From Hawksworthiomyces lignivorus (taxonomy: Eukaryota; Ascomycota; Sordariomycetes; Ophiostomatales; Ophiostomataceae), in assembly GCA_002917075.1 (NCBI GenBank), contig NTMA01000043.1, positions 124,001 to 188,000 on the forward strand: 64,000 bases of DNA, in the 5' to 3' direction. Of the stretch, positions 10,466 through 21,869 are shown in pieces (within the stretch, counting starts at the first letter, position 1; the number at the start of each line of letters is the position of its first letter). The translations under genes and the position numbers were made by a program. The notes beneath the pieces are model-generated. The model had not been told where the DNA came from. It made no database searches and saw only the letters and a program-made list of their open reading frames with translations.

Positions 10466-11345
10466 AATTAGGTTCTGTTAATGTTAAGGCGAGTAGTTGA
10501 TTCAAATCAATTAGTTGGTAATAGACTATCTAAATTTAAAGAGTCGGGCTGATGCGATTTTTTTTTCAAGATACCAGCTTTTTCGTGGCGGCAGTGAGTA
10601 CAGTATTTATTAAAGCGCAACAGCAACGTTGCAATAGGCAGCTGCATCAAGCTTTCGCCAGCGAATATATTTGCGCATTACAACTATAATGTGGCTTTAG
10701 GTCCGAAACTTACGGCCCTCCCACCCCTGGATAGGCCCTTTTTCTCTATGAGGAAGCCAATACCAATATGTGGAAAAAGTATAGGAAGCATTGTAACACA
10801 GCCAACAAGTCACAAACAGAATCATGGTAGCGCCAGTATCACTAGATCTAGATAAAACGTTGACCAAGAGGATGCTCCTATCGATGATATAGAAGATTAT
10901 CTAATTTCAGCTGAAAATGGGGGGCAAATTACAGAGATATACGGATTGAATAATTGCGATAAGTGATAAAATAAGAGTAGTATGATAAGTGACAGAGTTG
11001 CTATTCATGTACATACCTTGTGTTGAGTTATACTGTAATTAAGGTATTGTAACAAGAGTGCAAGGGGATTGATCCTTTTTGTACTGGTACAATGGCCTAT
11101 TGGATACATTTCTCTTAGGCGTGGCATGCATCTTTGGGTAGATGTGGGGGGAGTTTTAAAGTTAACGAACTTAAAATTAGTCAGGTCCCTCCTCTCAACC
11201 CTTGACGCGAAAATAGTTTGCTTGCCCTCTTGATTTCTCCGCCTTTCCCCTTAGCCGTTCTCAGCTATTCCGTACTTACATGACAAGCTCATTTCTAGCT
11301 GCCCTGCTACACTGCCACGGCTCTAGCTCGTGGTAAATACTGAAG
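10466..11345. other. AT-rich intergenic with one short coding-like scrap
   Basis: Mostly AT-rich with no gene. At 10862-10966 (plus strand) one frame reads DQEDAPIDDIEDYLISAENG and a few more residues to a TGA. It is acidic and protein-like but too short to assign. Confidence 0.4.
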
Positions 11346-14300
11346 ATGGCGACTTCCGTAATCCAATCCTCGCGGTCGTCCACAATAGATGCAGACAATT
11401 ATTTCGGACCTCATCTGCCTGATGCGTTCGACTTCACTATTCTCTTTGAGCAGAGCATTCTTTCTCTGGTACCTACTGGCTTGTTCATCTGCCTCTCGAT
11501 TCTACGCATCTTCAAGCTCGCCCGCCGTAAAAATTGCGCTAAGTATGGGCCATTTCTGTGGCCTAAAATGGTGATTATATTATGCTAGCCCTTTATCCAT
11601 TTGATTGGCCTGTTGATGGTTGACGTATGTCAGGTCATCGTGGCAGTACTCTTCTGTCTGCAGGTGTCTCTGCTTGTCCTATGGTCTCTGCCTGGCACCT
11701 TGAAAACGAGAGCATCCATCGCCGAAGCATGTGTCAGAGTAGTAGAAGCTGTGGCTATACTAGTCTTATCATACTTTGAGCATCTCAAATCCGTCAAGCC
11801 CTCAGTACTACTCAATAGCTACCTCGCTTTGACTCTTATCCTCGATATCGCACCGGCAAGGTCATACTGGATCCGTAGAGACAGCGTCACTATCGCTAGT
11901 ATCTTCACTCTCTCACTCATTTCTAAAGCTGGCTTTCTTGCACTTGAGGAGGCTCCTAAGCGACTAATAGAGAGCGAAAAAAGAGTGTCGCGAGAAACAC
12001 AGGCAGGGGTTCTCAGCCGCAGTGTTCTTTGGTGGCTTAACACTTTATTCTTACGAGGGGCGCGCTCGCTCCTGAGTCTCGACCATCTCGACACCATCGA
12101 GGAAAAGTTTGAATCTCAACGGCTCCTCCATCAACTAGAGGAAGCTTGGGCGAGAGGTAACTCATGCCTATCGCTCCCTAAAAGTGGAACTTGAGAGTGA
12201 GCTAGAGTTGGACTAAGTCGCTAATGGAAAATCGCTCCTAGATTCCAAGAATGGCAAATTTGCCCTCCTGCAGTGCACTATTTCGGTATTCAAGTGGCAG
12301 TTTCTCGCCGGCGTCCCCCCCAGGTTGTTATTTATTGGATTTACCTTTGCGCAGCCCTTCCTCATCAACACCGTAATCGACTATGTGAGTGAAGCAGCTA
12401 CCGTAACAGCTGGAGGAGGGTCAAAAAATACAGCGTCTAGTCTTGTCGGTGCCACCATCCTCGTTTACATCGGGCTGGCAATTTCGGCAGTATGGTACAA
12501 GCATATGACATATCAGCTCATGACAATGTGGAGGGGCAGCCTCGCATCATTGGTCTTCAAGAAGACCCTCAAGTTGCAGTCTGCATCCATCAAGAACTCT
12601 GCGCCGGTCACCCTTATGAGCACAGATGTAGAAAGTATCACTCGCTCGGGCGCGCGGGTACATGATATTTGGGCTAGCTTCATTGAGCTTCCCATTGCCA
12701 TTTACTTGCTGTATCGCCACGTCGGTCCACCAAGTCTCTTTTTTATGTTACCTGCCTTCAGTAAGTCATTACGAAGAGAAACATTATCCCTCGAGTCTGT
12801 GATTTAAGTTCTGAGAAATTATAGTCACTTCTGTCTCCGGAGCTCTAATAACACCCGGCATGAGGCCTGCTATGGTTAAATGGAACACCGCAGTGCAGGA
12901 TCGGGTTGGCTCTACGTCAACGATGCTTAATCATGTGAAGAGCATTAAGATGCTTGGTCTAATGAGTTTCTTCCAGAGCAAGCTGCATAGTCTAAGATTG
13001 AAGGAGATTAAACAATCACAGCATTTTAGATGGCTCCTTGTTCAACTCAACTTGACAGCCTCATTCTCTACAACATTCACCCCTGTTATTCTGATTCTCG
13101 CCGCGATATTTTGGACCAAAAAGGAGGGAGGACTATCCGTGGCAGAGGCTTTCACCTCACTATCTATTATTCAGATCGCCTCAGCGCCCCTCACATCTAT
13201 CCTTGTTTCTATGTTACAGTTTTTCGGTGTTTTTGGTTGTTTTACTCGGATACAAGACTTCCTGCTGCTAGAAGAGCGTACTGACAGCCGAGAGCTGGTG
13301 GCAGCTACAGCCAAATCCTCTTCTTCATTGGGCCTCCCACCAAGGATTGACGATACTATGCTAGTTAACTCAAATTCTGTTCGCCCGGGTCATAGTATCG
13401 AATTATCTACGATCTCCAAGTCATTCTTCCATAACCATGTGTTTGAGGTGTCAGGCCTCGCTGTCTCGATCGAGAACGGGACTTTTGCAACTGCCGAAGG
13501 TGCCGAAGTTCTTCACAATGTAGACATTGCGATAAAGAAAGGCACGTTGAGCATGGTAGTTGGCAGAGTTGGATGCGGCAAATCTTCTCTGTTAAAAGCC
13601 ATCGTGGGTGAGATGGTGTTAAAGCATGGTCGAATTATCATCGACGCCCTCCACATGGCCTACTGTGACCAGAATCCATGGCTTCAAAATACCTCTATTC
13701 GGAATAATATATTAGGACAGTCGCCATTAGACGAAGATTGGCTTATTGCAGTCATTAAAGCGTGTACTTTAGATAAGGATTTGGCGATGTTTCCTACTGG
13801 TGACCAGACCGTTATAGGTACTGGAGGAGTAGCGCTGAGCGGTGGACAGAAACAAAGAGTTGTAAGTGAGGTCTACGTACCTATTTGGGGACTCATCTCT
13901 AATTTTATCTGGAAATTTTAGGCTCTGGCTCGTGCCGTATATGCTCGTCGAAGCCTGGTCGTTTTGGATGACGTGTTCTCAGGTGTTGATAGCACAACCT
14001 CTCAGCAAATGTTTCAGCGTCTTCTCGGGCCAAAGGGTCTTCTACGTCAGAGCAGGACTACTGTTGTCCTGTCTACAAGCTACCGTAAGTATAGCATTAC
14101 GTCGATGTGGTATTATTTTCAACTAACGTCTCATCGGCTCAGTAAACTACTTGCCCGCAGCCGACCACGTCACGATGTTAGAAGAAGGCCGAATTATAAG
14201 AAATCAGGTGTCTTATAACTCGGTAGATCCGTCGCTTTGGGGCGCTTTGGAACAAAATTTTTATAGAAACGATGCTCATATTGAGCAAGAAGACGATCAT

Positions 14301-16500
14301 CATATGACTGCCGACCCGGTGACGGTTAAAGCAGACAGTGCAACTCATCGTATCACGAAGACAACCGAGGCAGATCTTACTCGACAAACTGGAGATATAG
14401 ATTGCTATAGGATCTACCTCAAATCAATAGGCTCGTCGATTTTAGTCGTGTTTGTTTGCCTATCTATTGTCTCCACCGGATTGATGAAGATGCCGCGTAA
14501 GTCAAGCAAAATCTTGCAGAACAAACGGAGAAGGGCGAATATTAACACTTGAAGCAGAAATTTGGTTGAGACTGTGGACGGACAAGGGAACAGGGCCGCA
14601 CGACTTTGGCTACATGGGCGGTTACCTCGGGTTTGCTTGCGCTTCTCTGCTTGTAAACATCTTTAACATAGGGTTCGCCTGTTCAATGCCCCTCGTACTC
14701 AGTGCCTCTCATGTTGATGGTAAAATAGGTTCTACGTCCTTATTGGAATCCCTAGATCGGCAGCTCTCATTCACGAGATGCTCCTTAGAGCTGTCATAAG
14801 GCAAGCCTTTGTTGAGCCGAGTGCTATGAAGATCCGTATTGACTTTAATTCGGCAGAGCACCCTTATACTTCTTCACGACAACTGATAGTGGTATAACGT
14901 TGAACAGGTTACTACTGGTCCAGACTTCTCGTGCATATTTTCTCCGCTGATGTACTTCGCAGGTTTAGTCAGGACATGACACTCGTTGACCAGGAATTGC
15001 CCATGGCATTTATTGCCACAGCACTCCGTTAGTGTGCTTAACCCAACTTGTGATTTGCTTTGGCTAATGTCTTTTCATCGCAGTCCTACTTGAAGTGATA
15101 GCAACCATAGGCATCATCGCGTCGGGAGCCACATATGTCGGGATAGCAATACCTGGTTGCATGCTCGCACTGTATCTCGTGCAGAAGTATTACCTCCGCA
15201 CGTCGCGGCAGATTCGTCTGCTTAACCTGGAGACGAAGTCACCTTTGTATACACAGTTTACGGAGACCCTTGCTGGCCTATCGACCATTCGCGCGTTTGG
15301 ATGGTCAGGCCACTTCATGCAAGACAACCATGTGCGACTAGATGCATCGCAGAGACCCTTCTACATGATGTTCTGCATCCAGCGCTGGTTAGGAGTGGTT
15401 CTAGACCTAGTTGTCGCTGGTTTGGGGTTGGTGCTAGTCGCTATAGCTGTCAGCGTGGTCGGAACCACGAGCAAAGGAGCCATCGGCCTGGCTATGGTAA
15501 ACTTGATTGGCTTTAACCAAACGCTAACAAGTATGGTAAATCTGTGGACACAGCTAGAAACGTCTCTAGGGGCTATTTCACGGTTAAAGTGGTTTTTAAA
15601 TAACACGCCAAATGAGAATAAGGAGGCCGAAAACGAGGTCCCTCCGAATGACTGGCCAACGCAAGGCATGATTGAGCTTGAAGATGTCTCGGCGTCATAC
15701 AGGTAAGCTTTTTGGAATTGTGACTTAGCATATGCGATCATCTACTAATACTTCGTGCTGCAGCGAGGAGACCGAGCCAGTCCTGCACGGAATATCTCTC
15801 AAAATCCGGCCTGGCCAAAGAGTCGGTATCTGCGGCCGCTCTGGAAGGTCAGACCACTACCTACACACAGATTGGCAGCCGCTGACTTTTGAGATTGTGT
15901 AGTGGCAAGTCTTCTCTAGTAATGACTCTTCTGCGGCTTCTTGAACTCCGCTCCGGTACCATCAAAGTCGACTCCATGGACTTGTCGAACCTACCACGCG
16001 AGAAAATACGGTCTTGCCTTACTGCCCTCCCCCAAGACCCCCTCCAACTGGCCGGTAGTGTACGGCAAAATCTTGACCCAGAGGACCGCATCCAGGCGGA
16101 CGAGCAGCTAGCAGAGGTGCTACGTAAGACGGCTATCTGGGATATGATTGAGGCTCGCGGTGGGTTGGACACTAACATGGATGATCTGGGGCTCTCAGTT
16201 GGTCAACTACAGCTTTTCTGCATGGCACGAACATTGCTATCCCGGAGCAAAGTGGTACTGCTGGATGAAGTGACGAGCCATGTTGACCAGCAGACGGATG
16301 ACGAACTACGGCGCGTGATCAAGGCTGAGCTGATGGGCCGAACAGTGGTGGAGGTCTCACATCGGCTTGAAGTGATGAGAGAGTGCGACATGGTAGTAGT
16401 GATGGGTGAGGGTCGTGTGTTGGAGACAGGGTCGCCACAGGAACTGTTGCAGACCCCGGGCTCCGCGTTCAAGGCCTTGTGGGATAGCCAGGGCTTGTGA
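11346..16500 (+). CDS. ABC-C (MRP-type) full-size transporter
   Basis: Thirteen exons: 11346-11570, 11634-12156, 12242-12760, 12825-13861, 13922-14084, 14143-14496, 14558-14719, 14764-14800, 14857-14907, 14963-15027, 15084-15702, 15764-15847, 15903-16500. All junctions keep frame; the protein is 1478 aa, usual for ABC-C. Order: a short N-terminal membrane region (TMD0-like), TMD1, NBD1, TMD2, NBD2. NBD1 has Walker A GRVGCGKS at 669-676, LSGGQ at 760-764 and Walker B ending Asp784-Asp785. NBD2 has GRSGSGKS at 1276-1283, LSVGQ at 1377-1381 and Asp1401-Glu1402. The missing catalytic Glu in NBD1 is the known asymmetry of ABC-C exporters. Family role: ATP-driven export of drugs, metabolites or conjugates. 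The intron at 14801-14856 begins GC (AG|GCAAGC), and the intron at 14720-14763 is only 44 nt. The substrate is unknown; no biosynthetic cluster adjoins it. Confidence 0.9.
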
Positions 16501-17234
16501 TGGAATAGGACCGTGAAGACTGATCTAGCGGTGTGAATCTACTTTCCTCCGTTTTTCTCCAGTTGAGCACGTATCTCTCGCACGCATCGGTGCATGACAA
16601 GCTATGATATTAGTCCCTGAGTAGAGCTTCTGTCTCCGCATTGAATCGCGCTAGATTCCTACTGAGGTAAAGCTAGAGGGAACCGTCTCCAGCAAACAAT
16701 TCAATTAACTAAATTTTTAACCTGTAGATGAAAAACTATAGTCGCTATTATTCATAATATAGTGTTATTTGCGAGGTAACTGGGCATAATACTACTCCAG
16801 AATAGGAATAATCACTACATTTTCAAGTTCAATGCTTCGCTCGCCACATTTTAATGACTACTTTCGCGAGTATATTTGCCTCTGGGTCAAAAAGATAGAT
16901 GGAGGGCGTAGTGAAGGAGTTAGAGATAGGAAAAGGGGGATATGCAGAACTCGAAGGAATTTTCCTAGATAGTTACCAATTTGTTCCTAAAAAGCTTGTC
17001 GTATGGGAAGCTGATTGAAAGACCGGCCTAGCATTCTGAGTGACGGTTCTACTTTCTGTAAACATAGAGGGTTTAAAGAGTATTGTAATGGGCCATTGCA
17101 TCGCTCGACTGCGGAACTCGAGCTAATGTGTTGATAATTATGAGATATACAATACGCATAGGGTTCTTTGCATCAGTCTACGCTAACATCATGCCATCTA
17201 ATGACAGCAATATCGTTTTACTCTGTTATGTCTA
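16501..17234. other. Intergenic between convergent genes
   Basis: An AT-rich 3' spacer between the ABC transporter and the J-domain gene. I see nothing else in it. Confidence 0.5.
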
Positions 17235-19120
17235 TTAGGTCGCCTGCGTCTGATTTCCGCGTTTCTTTTTCTTTCCAGTCTCTGTGGGCACACCTCCTGT
17301 CCGTTTTAAAATAACCCGACAGCCCGCGCAAGCAATAATCGAGCAACCGGGGCACTGATACGCATACAAGGTCAACATCTGGCTGCAGTGTCCGCACTGC
17401 TGTTTGCCTTGGACCTGGTGCCACCAATTCTTGTGCGTGCAGAGCGATGTTTCGTGCGGTTGTGCTTTGCTGCTTGACGTCTCCTCTGCCGCTAGGTTTG
17501 TGTTTTTCTTTTTGTTTCGAGGCTTCTTTTTTCTCTCTTTTTCTTTTTCGTTATTCCTTTGTTTCTCCTCTGTCTCTTCGTGTCTCTTTACCTCCCCATC
17601 TTCTTGTGCCTTTCTCATCTTTTTCATGGCTTCTTCAATATTTGTTTCCCATTTCTTGTTCGCTTCTTCTCGGGCCCTTTCCTGCCCAACTCGAGCTTCC
17701 TCCTCTCTGCGCTTTCTGGCACTCTCCATTCCTTCGGGCTGCCTCTCCCGGGCCCGGAATTGCATCGACTCGCTCCTCATCTGGCTCTCTTCAAATATGC
17801 GCTGATTCTCCCTTGCCTGCCGCTCCTCCGCCAGCCGCCGCTCCTCTGCCGCCCGCTTCTCCTTCGCTACCCGCCGCTCCTCTGCCACCCGCCGTTCCTC
17901 TGTCGCCCGCCGCTCCCATGTCCGCTGCGCCTCTGCCGCCCACCTCGCTTCTGCCTCGTCCTGCTTCTTCCGTTGGCGCTCCATTTCACGCTGCCTCTCC
18001 CTCGCTCGCTGCATTTCTGCTTCCCGCCTTGCTTCTTCCTCCTCCCGTATCTTCCGTTGACGCTCCATCTCTTCGCGCTGCCTCTGTCTCCGCCGCTGCG
18101 CTTCTGCCGCCCGCCGCGCGTTCGCCTCCTCCTCCCGCTTTTTCCGCTGGCGCTCCATTTCTTCGCGCTGCCTCGCCGCTTCCGCCGTGCGCCGACGCCG
18201 CTCGGCCTCCTGCTTCTCTTGCTGGCGCTGCTCTTCGGCGCGCCACGCGTCCTCCGCGCGCCGCGCCGCGTCCCGCGCCGCGTCCTGCTTCTGCTTCTGC
18301 TGCTCGTCGGAGATGGTATTGTACGTCGCCGAGATCTCTCTGACCAGCTTCGACCGCTCTGCACCGAGCCGCTCTTGCTCCTTCTCGCGCCGCGCCAGCT
18401 CCGCCTCACGCACCGCGCGGCCCAGGCGCAGCTCCGTGGCGCGGCGCTCGCGAGCCTCCTTGGCCTCGGGAGACTCGCGCGACCCCAGAACGTAGTTGAG
18501 CCAGCTGCCGCGCGCGGCCTCCTCCTCCTGCATGGAGCGCATCTCCTCCGCCTGGATCTTTCCCAAGGCTGAGCGCGTGCTGTTCATATCGCGCTGTGCT
18601 TCCTCCATGCTCCGGCCCAGCAACACGAGGCGGGCCTGCAGCTCCTGCAGCTTCTCCTGCAACTCATCGAGCCGCTTCCGCGCCGGGTCCGGCTGCTTCG
18701 CCGAGGGGCTGGGCCGGGGGTACCTCCCCCAGGGCCGTACGGGGGTGCCCCCGTAGGAAGGGGGCTCCGTTCTCTGCTGGCGCTGTCGCTGGATAGAAGG
18801 GTAGTGCAGTGTATCATAGATCCGACGCCTGTCGCTATCTATTAGAGTGTCGTGGGCAACGCTAAGCTAAAAGGCCAAGTTTAGCAGTTGGCTCGACGAA
18901 AAAAAGGAAGATGCCTCACAAAATTCAAAGGAATAAATTCAATCCAAATGCAACTACTTACTAACTGGAATTCGGCTGTCGCATTTGGATTGTTTGGGTT
19001 CTTGTCAGGGTGTCGCACGAGTGCCAGCCGCCTGTAGCTCATTTTGATAGCAGCCTTGTCGGCGGTCTGGTCAATCTCCAGAATCGCATAATAGTCATCG
19101 CTCACTTGAGATGGAGCCAT
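17235..19120 (-). CDS. J-domain protein with long charged coiled coil and C-terminal Cys-rich domain
   Basis: Two exons on the minus strand, 19120-18962 and 18866-17235, intron 18867-18961. The protein is 596 aa. Residues 8 to about 75 form a J domain (DDYYAILEIDQTADKAAIK; HPD at 37-39; after the splice VAHDTLIDSDRRRIYDTLHY). J domains stimulate Hsp70 ATPases. Then comes a long Arg/Glu/Ala-rich helical region with repeats such as REEMERQRK and AEERR, probably a coiled coil. The tail holds paired cysteines (CTH, CGHC, YQCPGCSIIACAGC), probably a zinc-binding domain. The start is the ATG at 19120, since the codon two before it is TTG. The client and location are unknown. The GC-rich repetitive middle makes the opposite strand look coding; those frames are shadows. 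Confidence 0.85.
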
Positions 19121-19479
19121 CTTCAAGACGAAAGATACAGCACGAGGCCCGATTATTCTGCCAAGATGTCCTCCCGCTAGACAAGAGAACGGGTGGACAG
19201 CTGATTAGCGTGCGGGTAGAAGGTGCGGACCGCGGGGCATAGCAGGGAGGAATGGGAATGAAAATAAAGAAAAGAAACCCGCTGGAGAATTGCTGAAGAG
19301 TTCTGTTTATCTGATCTTATTCGCCCTGTATACTAGCGAATCACAGCATGGAAGCAATATTATGCGCCCGCGTTATCTAGACTTCGCCGAAGCCGTGGGG
19401 CTGAGTCCAAAAAATGCCTGAGCCTCCATCTGGCCGTTAGATGGGCTGGCGCCTATTGACTATGTCAACTCAGAGTAGT

Positions 19480-19641
19480 ATGCCTAGCTTGGCCCGGCCT
19501 GCTTTCAGCGTGTGAAGAGTCCATCAATAGAAAATCAACGTAGAGGGCCGCCAGGAGCTCCGCCTCGCAGCCATGCGGCCAAACGATGTGGCCCAGGTAT
19601 TGTCTGCCTCCGGGGAAGCACATTAGCTCGTCCCCGGGTTT
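19480..19641 (-). pseudogene. Short coding-like relic
   Basis: On the minus strand one frame reads KPGDELMCFPGGRQYLGHIV, then WPHGCEAELLAALYVDFLLM, then DSSHAESRPG. It is protein-like and GC-rich inside a poor region, has no start or splice signals, and is not recognised. Confidence 0.25.
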
Positions 19642-20168
19642 CAGTTGGCAATTAAAAGTGTTTGTGTAGTCTCAATCATTGCACATATCTAGAGCTAGAC
19701 ATTTTCAGAGGATAAGGTGGTCCTTGCACCTCGGTGTGCCTGTGCAAAACATACGATTGCTGGAGACGCATGCCGAGCTCGATACGCCGCTTATCTCGGT
19801 TTTTGCGGTCGGACATCGTCATGTTGCTGGTATCAGTCGGTCGCGACTAGTGTGCTTGTGCATCGAAGTCATGGCAGCAATGCGTTATGAGCAGCACCTT
19901 CGTATGCTTTCTTCTTTTGGTCTATCTTTTGGTCTAGAGAGCCTCATGACCGTTACACCAACGGACTAAAGACCGAAGCTATTCAACCCAGAGCACTGAG
20001 ACGCACTATAGCGCCCTTATTCTCAGCTGCCTAGCGCAAGAGATAACAAACGAAATTTTCAAAGAAGTTATCGACGATGAGATACGCGCCATATGCTGAG
20101 GATGGAGAATCACCCCCAAGAAAGCTGCCTTGGTGCAGATGAAGAGAAAACCCTTGGCCGTTAGACAG

Positions 20169-20200
20169 TAAGTCTAGAGGCGTTGTTGCGACCACAAGAA
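20169..20200 (-). repeat. Dispersed ~30-bp repeat, copy 1
   Basis: The plus strand reads AAGTCTAGAGGCGTTGTTGC followed by GACCACAAGAA. It matches the copies at 30694 and 32623 with several C/T and G/A differences, as expected for decayed or RIP-mutated copies of one element end. Confidence 0.5.
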
Positions 20201-20492
20201 CAAGCGACCGCCTAAGTCAGGAACTATGAGGCATATCCTGCCTTGCCTATCGGCTAGGGGTTTAATTTTAAAATATTTTATGTGTAATACATAGAAAACT
20301 ACAATTTTTATATATATTGTAGAGAGATTTTTGAATAGCAGAAATATGTCATAGAGGGCCTGTTTTGGCACAGAGGTGGCATATGCTAGTGTGAAGGAAT
20401 ATTCACGCTGTGCTGACATTGATGATCTTTCTTGTATGATTAGTGCAATTGGCATTGCCTCACGCCAGTCTGCAAGAGATTTCTCGTAGACT
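20174..20492 (-). pseudogene. Coding-like relic, unidentified
   Basis: On the minus strand one frame reads SLADWREAMPIALIIQERSS, then MSAQREYSFTLAYATSVPKQ, then ALYDIFLLFKNL, and decays into AT-rich codons. The 3' end meets the dispersed 30-bp repeat at 20169. There is no ATG with context. Family not recognised. Confidence 0.3.
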
Positions 20493-20720
20493 ACGTAGGT
20501 ACGTAGGTAGAGATGGTAGGGAGTGAGAAGTAATTATTATTAATAACAGCGTACGGAGTAGTCTAGGGTAAAAGTGCTTCGCTAGCTTGTACCTCGACCA
20601 GAAGCGGTGAGAAGATGCTATACGTAGGTGCCTCTAGTATACGGTTTCCAAACCAAGACCAGGTGCTCAAATTTGTCAATCAACCACGTAACTTCATAGC
20701 CTCTGTCGTGAAAGATAGCA

Positions 20721-21571
20721 ATGGCAACTTCGCAATTAGACCAGCTGGAAGAGCCTCCTTACCGCTCGTATAAAGAGCTTCAAGGCAATCATGTCGTCTT
20801 TTCCTCTGCAGCTCAGCGTCTCTTTTGGCCTCTCAATGGTGTCTTCCCCACTTCAATTTCCGTCATGAAGACCCCTCGCGGCGCAAATGATCTCGAACCC
20901 TACTTTCGACCAGACACTAGAGATAGCGGAAGCGGTACGTGGCATGAGATCTCGCAACTCCCTCTCACCGAACCAAAGGTCTCATCTGTTGAGGCTTCAG
21001 TCTATGACCTCGACCAATGGGAGTTTGATTGGATGGCGTGGCACGAGGGACACGAAGGAGGCGAGTTCCACCCCGAGTATGTCACATATGGAGATCTGAG
21101 CGATGAGGACCGGCCTTATGCGAATGATCCGAAGGAGGACGGTAGCTGGGAGGAGGAGGAGAACACAGAGTTTCTTGTGAAATGCTGTGGGGAAGACAGA
21201 CCACTTAGGAAGAGAGAAATGAAGTTAGTGGTCACGCCATCTACAGGAAGCGATCACTTTGTCACAGTGCACGACTACGTTAGCGGTACGTATAGCTTCT
21301 GAAGATCTGACGACTTTTTCTAACGATAATGTCAGCTGTGCACCCCTGGCTCATGAGCCTGCGCGGTGATATTTTGAAAGCCAAGACGGTTGCACGTCCT
21401 CAGCCTTATTCTATATCGGCGCCAGTCCTATGGATGGTAGATAAGGGGCCGGAACATAAAATAGAAGAAAAGGAGAGCTGGGTTCAGAGGCATGGCGGTG
21501 GCCCGCCTCGTCCTATGCCTGCCTCAACTGCCGCGATCCTCAATAGGATCCGTGCGAGTAGGAACAGATAG
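20721..21571 (+). CDS. Unknown protein, two exons
   Basis: Exons 20721-21285 and 21336-21571, intron 21286-21335 (50 nt, donor GTACGT, acceptor GTCAG). The protein is 266 aa and one frame is kept. It is acidic in the middle (DLDQWEFDWMAWHEGHEG; WEEEENTEF) and basic and proline-rich at the end (GGGPPRPMPAS). A VTVHDYVSAVHPWLMSLRG segment spans the splice, which supports the junction. No signal peptide or membrane segment. I do not recognise it; the acidic centre and the VHPWL segment are the best handles for a profile search. Confidence 0.7.
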
Positions 21572-21869
21572 TTTAATATCCGTTTTTGCCGAGCCCATCG
21601 ATCAGCTTGGTTTACAAGAAGATAAAGAATAATATGCGAATAATAGAAAGGGGAGAAAAATAAATGAAAAATTAAATATAATTTCCTGATACCTAAAACT
21701 GGATTACACGCAGGTTACACAAAAAAAATATAGGCACGGAGTCTTTCCGGTAGGACATGCATTTGTCATAACAACGGCTCAGTCGTATCAACGTACTATT
21801 ATACATTACGATGAGGCGATCGCCCTGTCTTGGTTTCTTCTTTGTGGCAGCCTTCTCTACTTACGCCGC
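21572..21869. other. 3' spacer between convergent genes
   Basis: AT-rich convergent spacer of about 300 bp between the unknown gene and the monooxygenase gene. Nothing else seen. Confidence 0.5.

Larger units (their letters stand above)
19642..20720. other. Intergenic with relics, no intact gene
   Basis: Apart from the relic at 20174-20492 and the repeat copy at 20169-20200, this stretch shows no supported gene. A short ACGTAGGT tandem sits near 20495-20515. Confidence 0.4.

Noticed and set aside
17404..18796. Long plus-strand open frames opposite the J-domain gene
   Set aside because: They mirror the repetitive GC-rich coiled-coil codons on the minus strand; Leu/Pro/Ser-rich products without domains.
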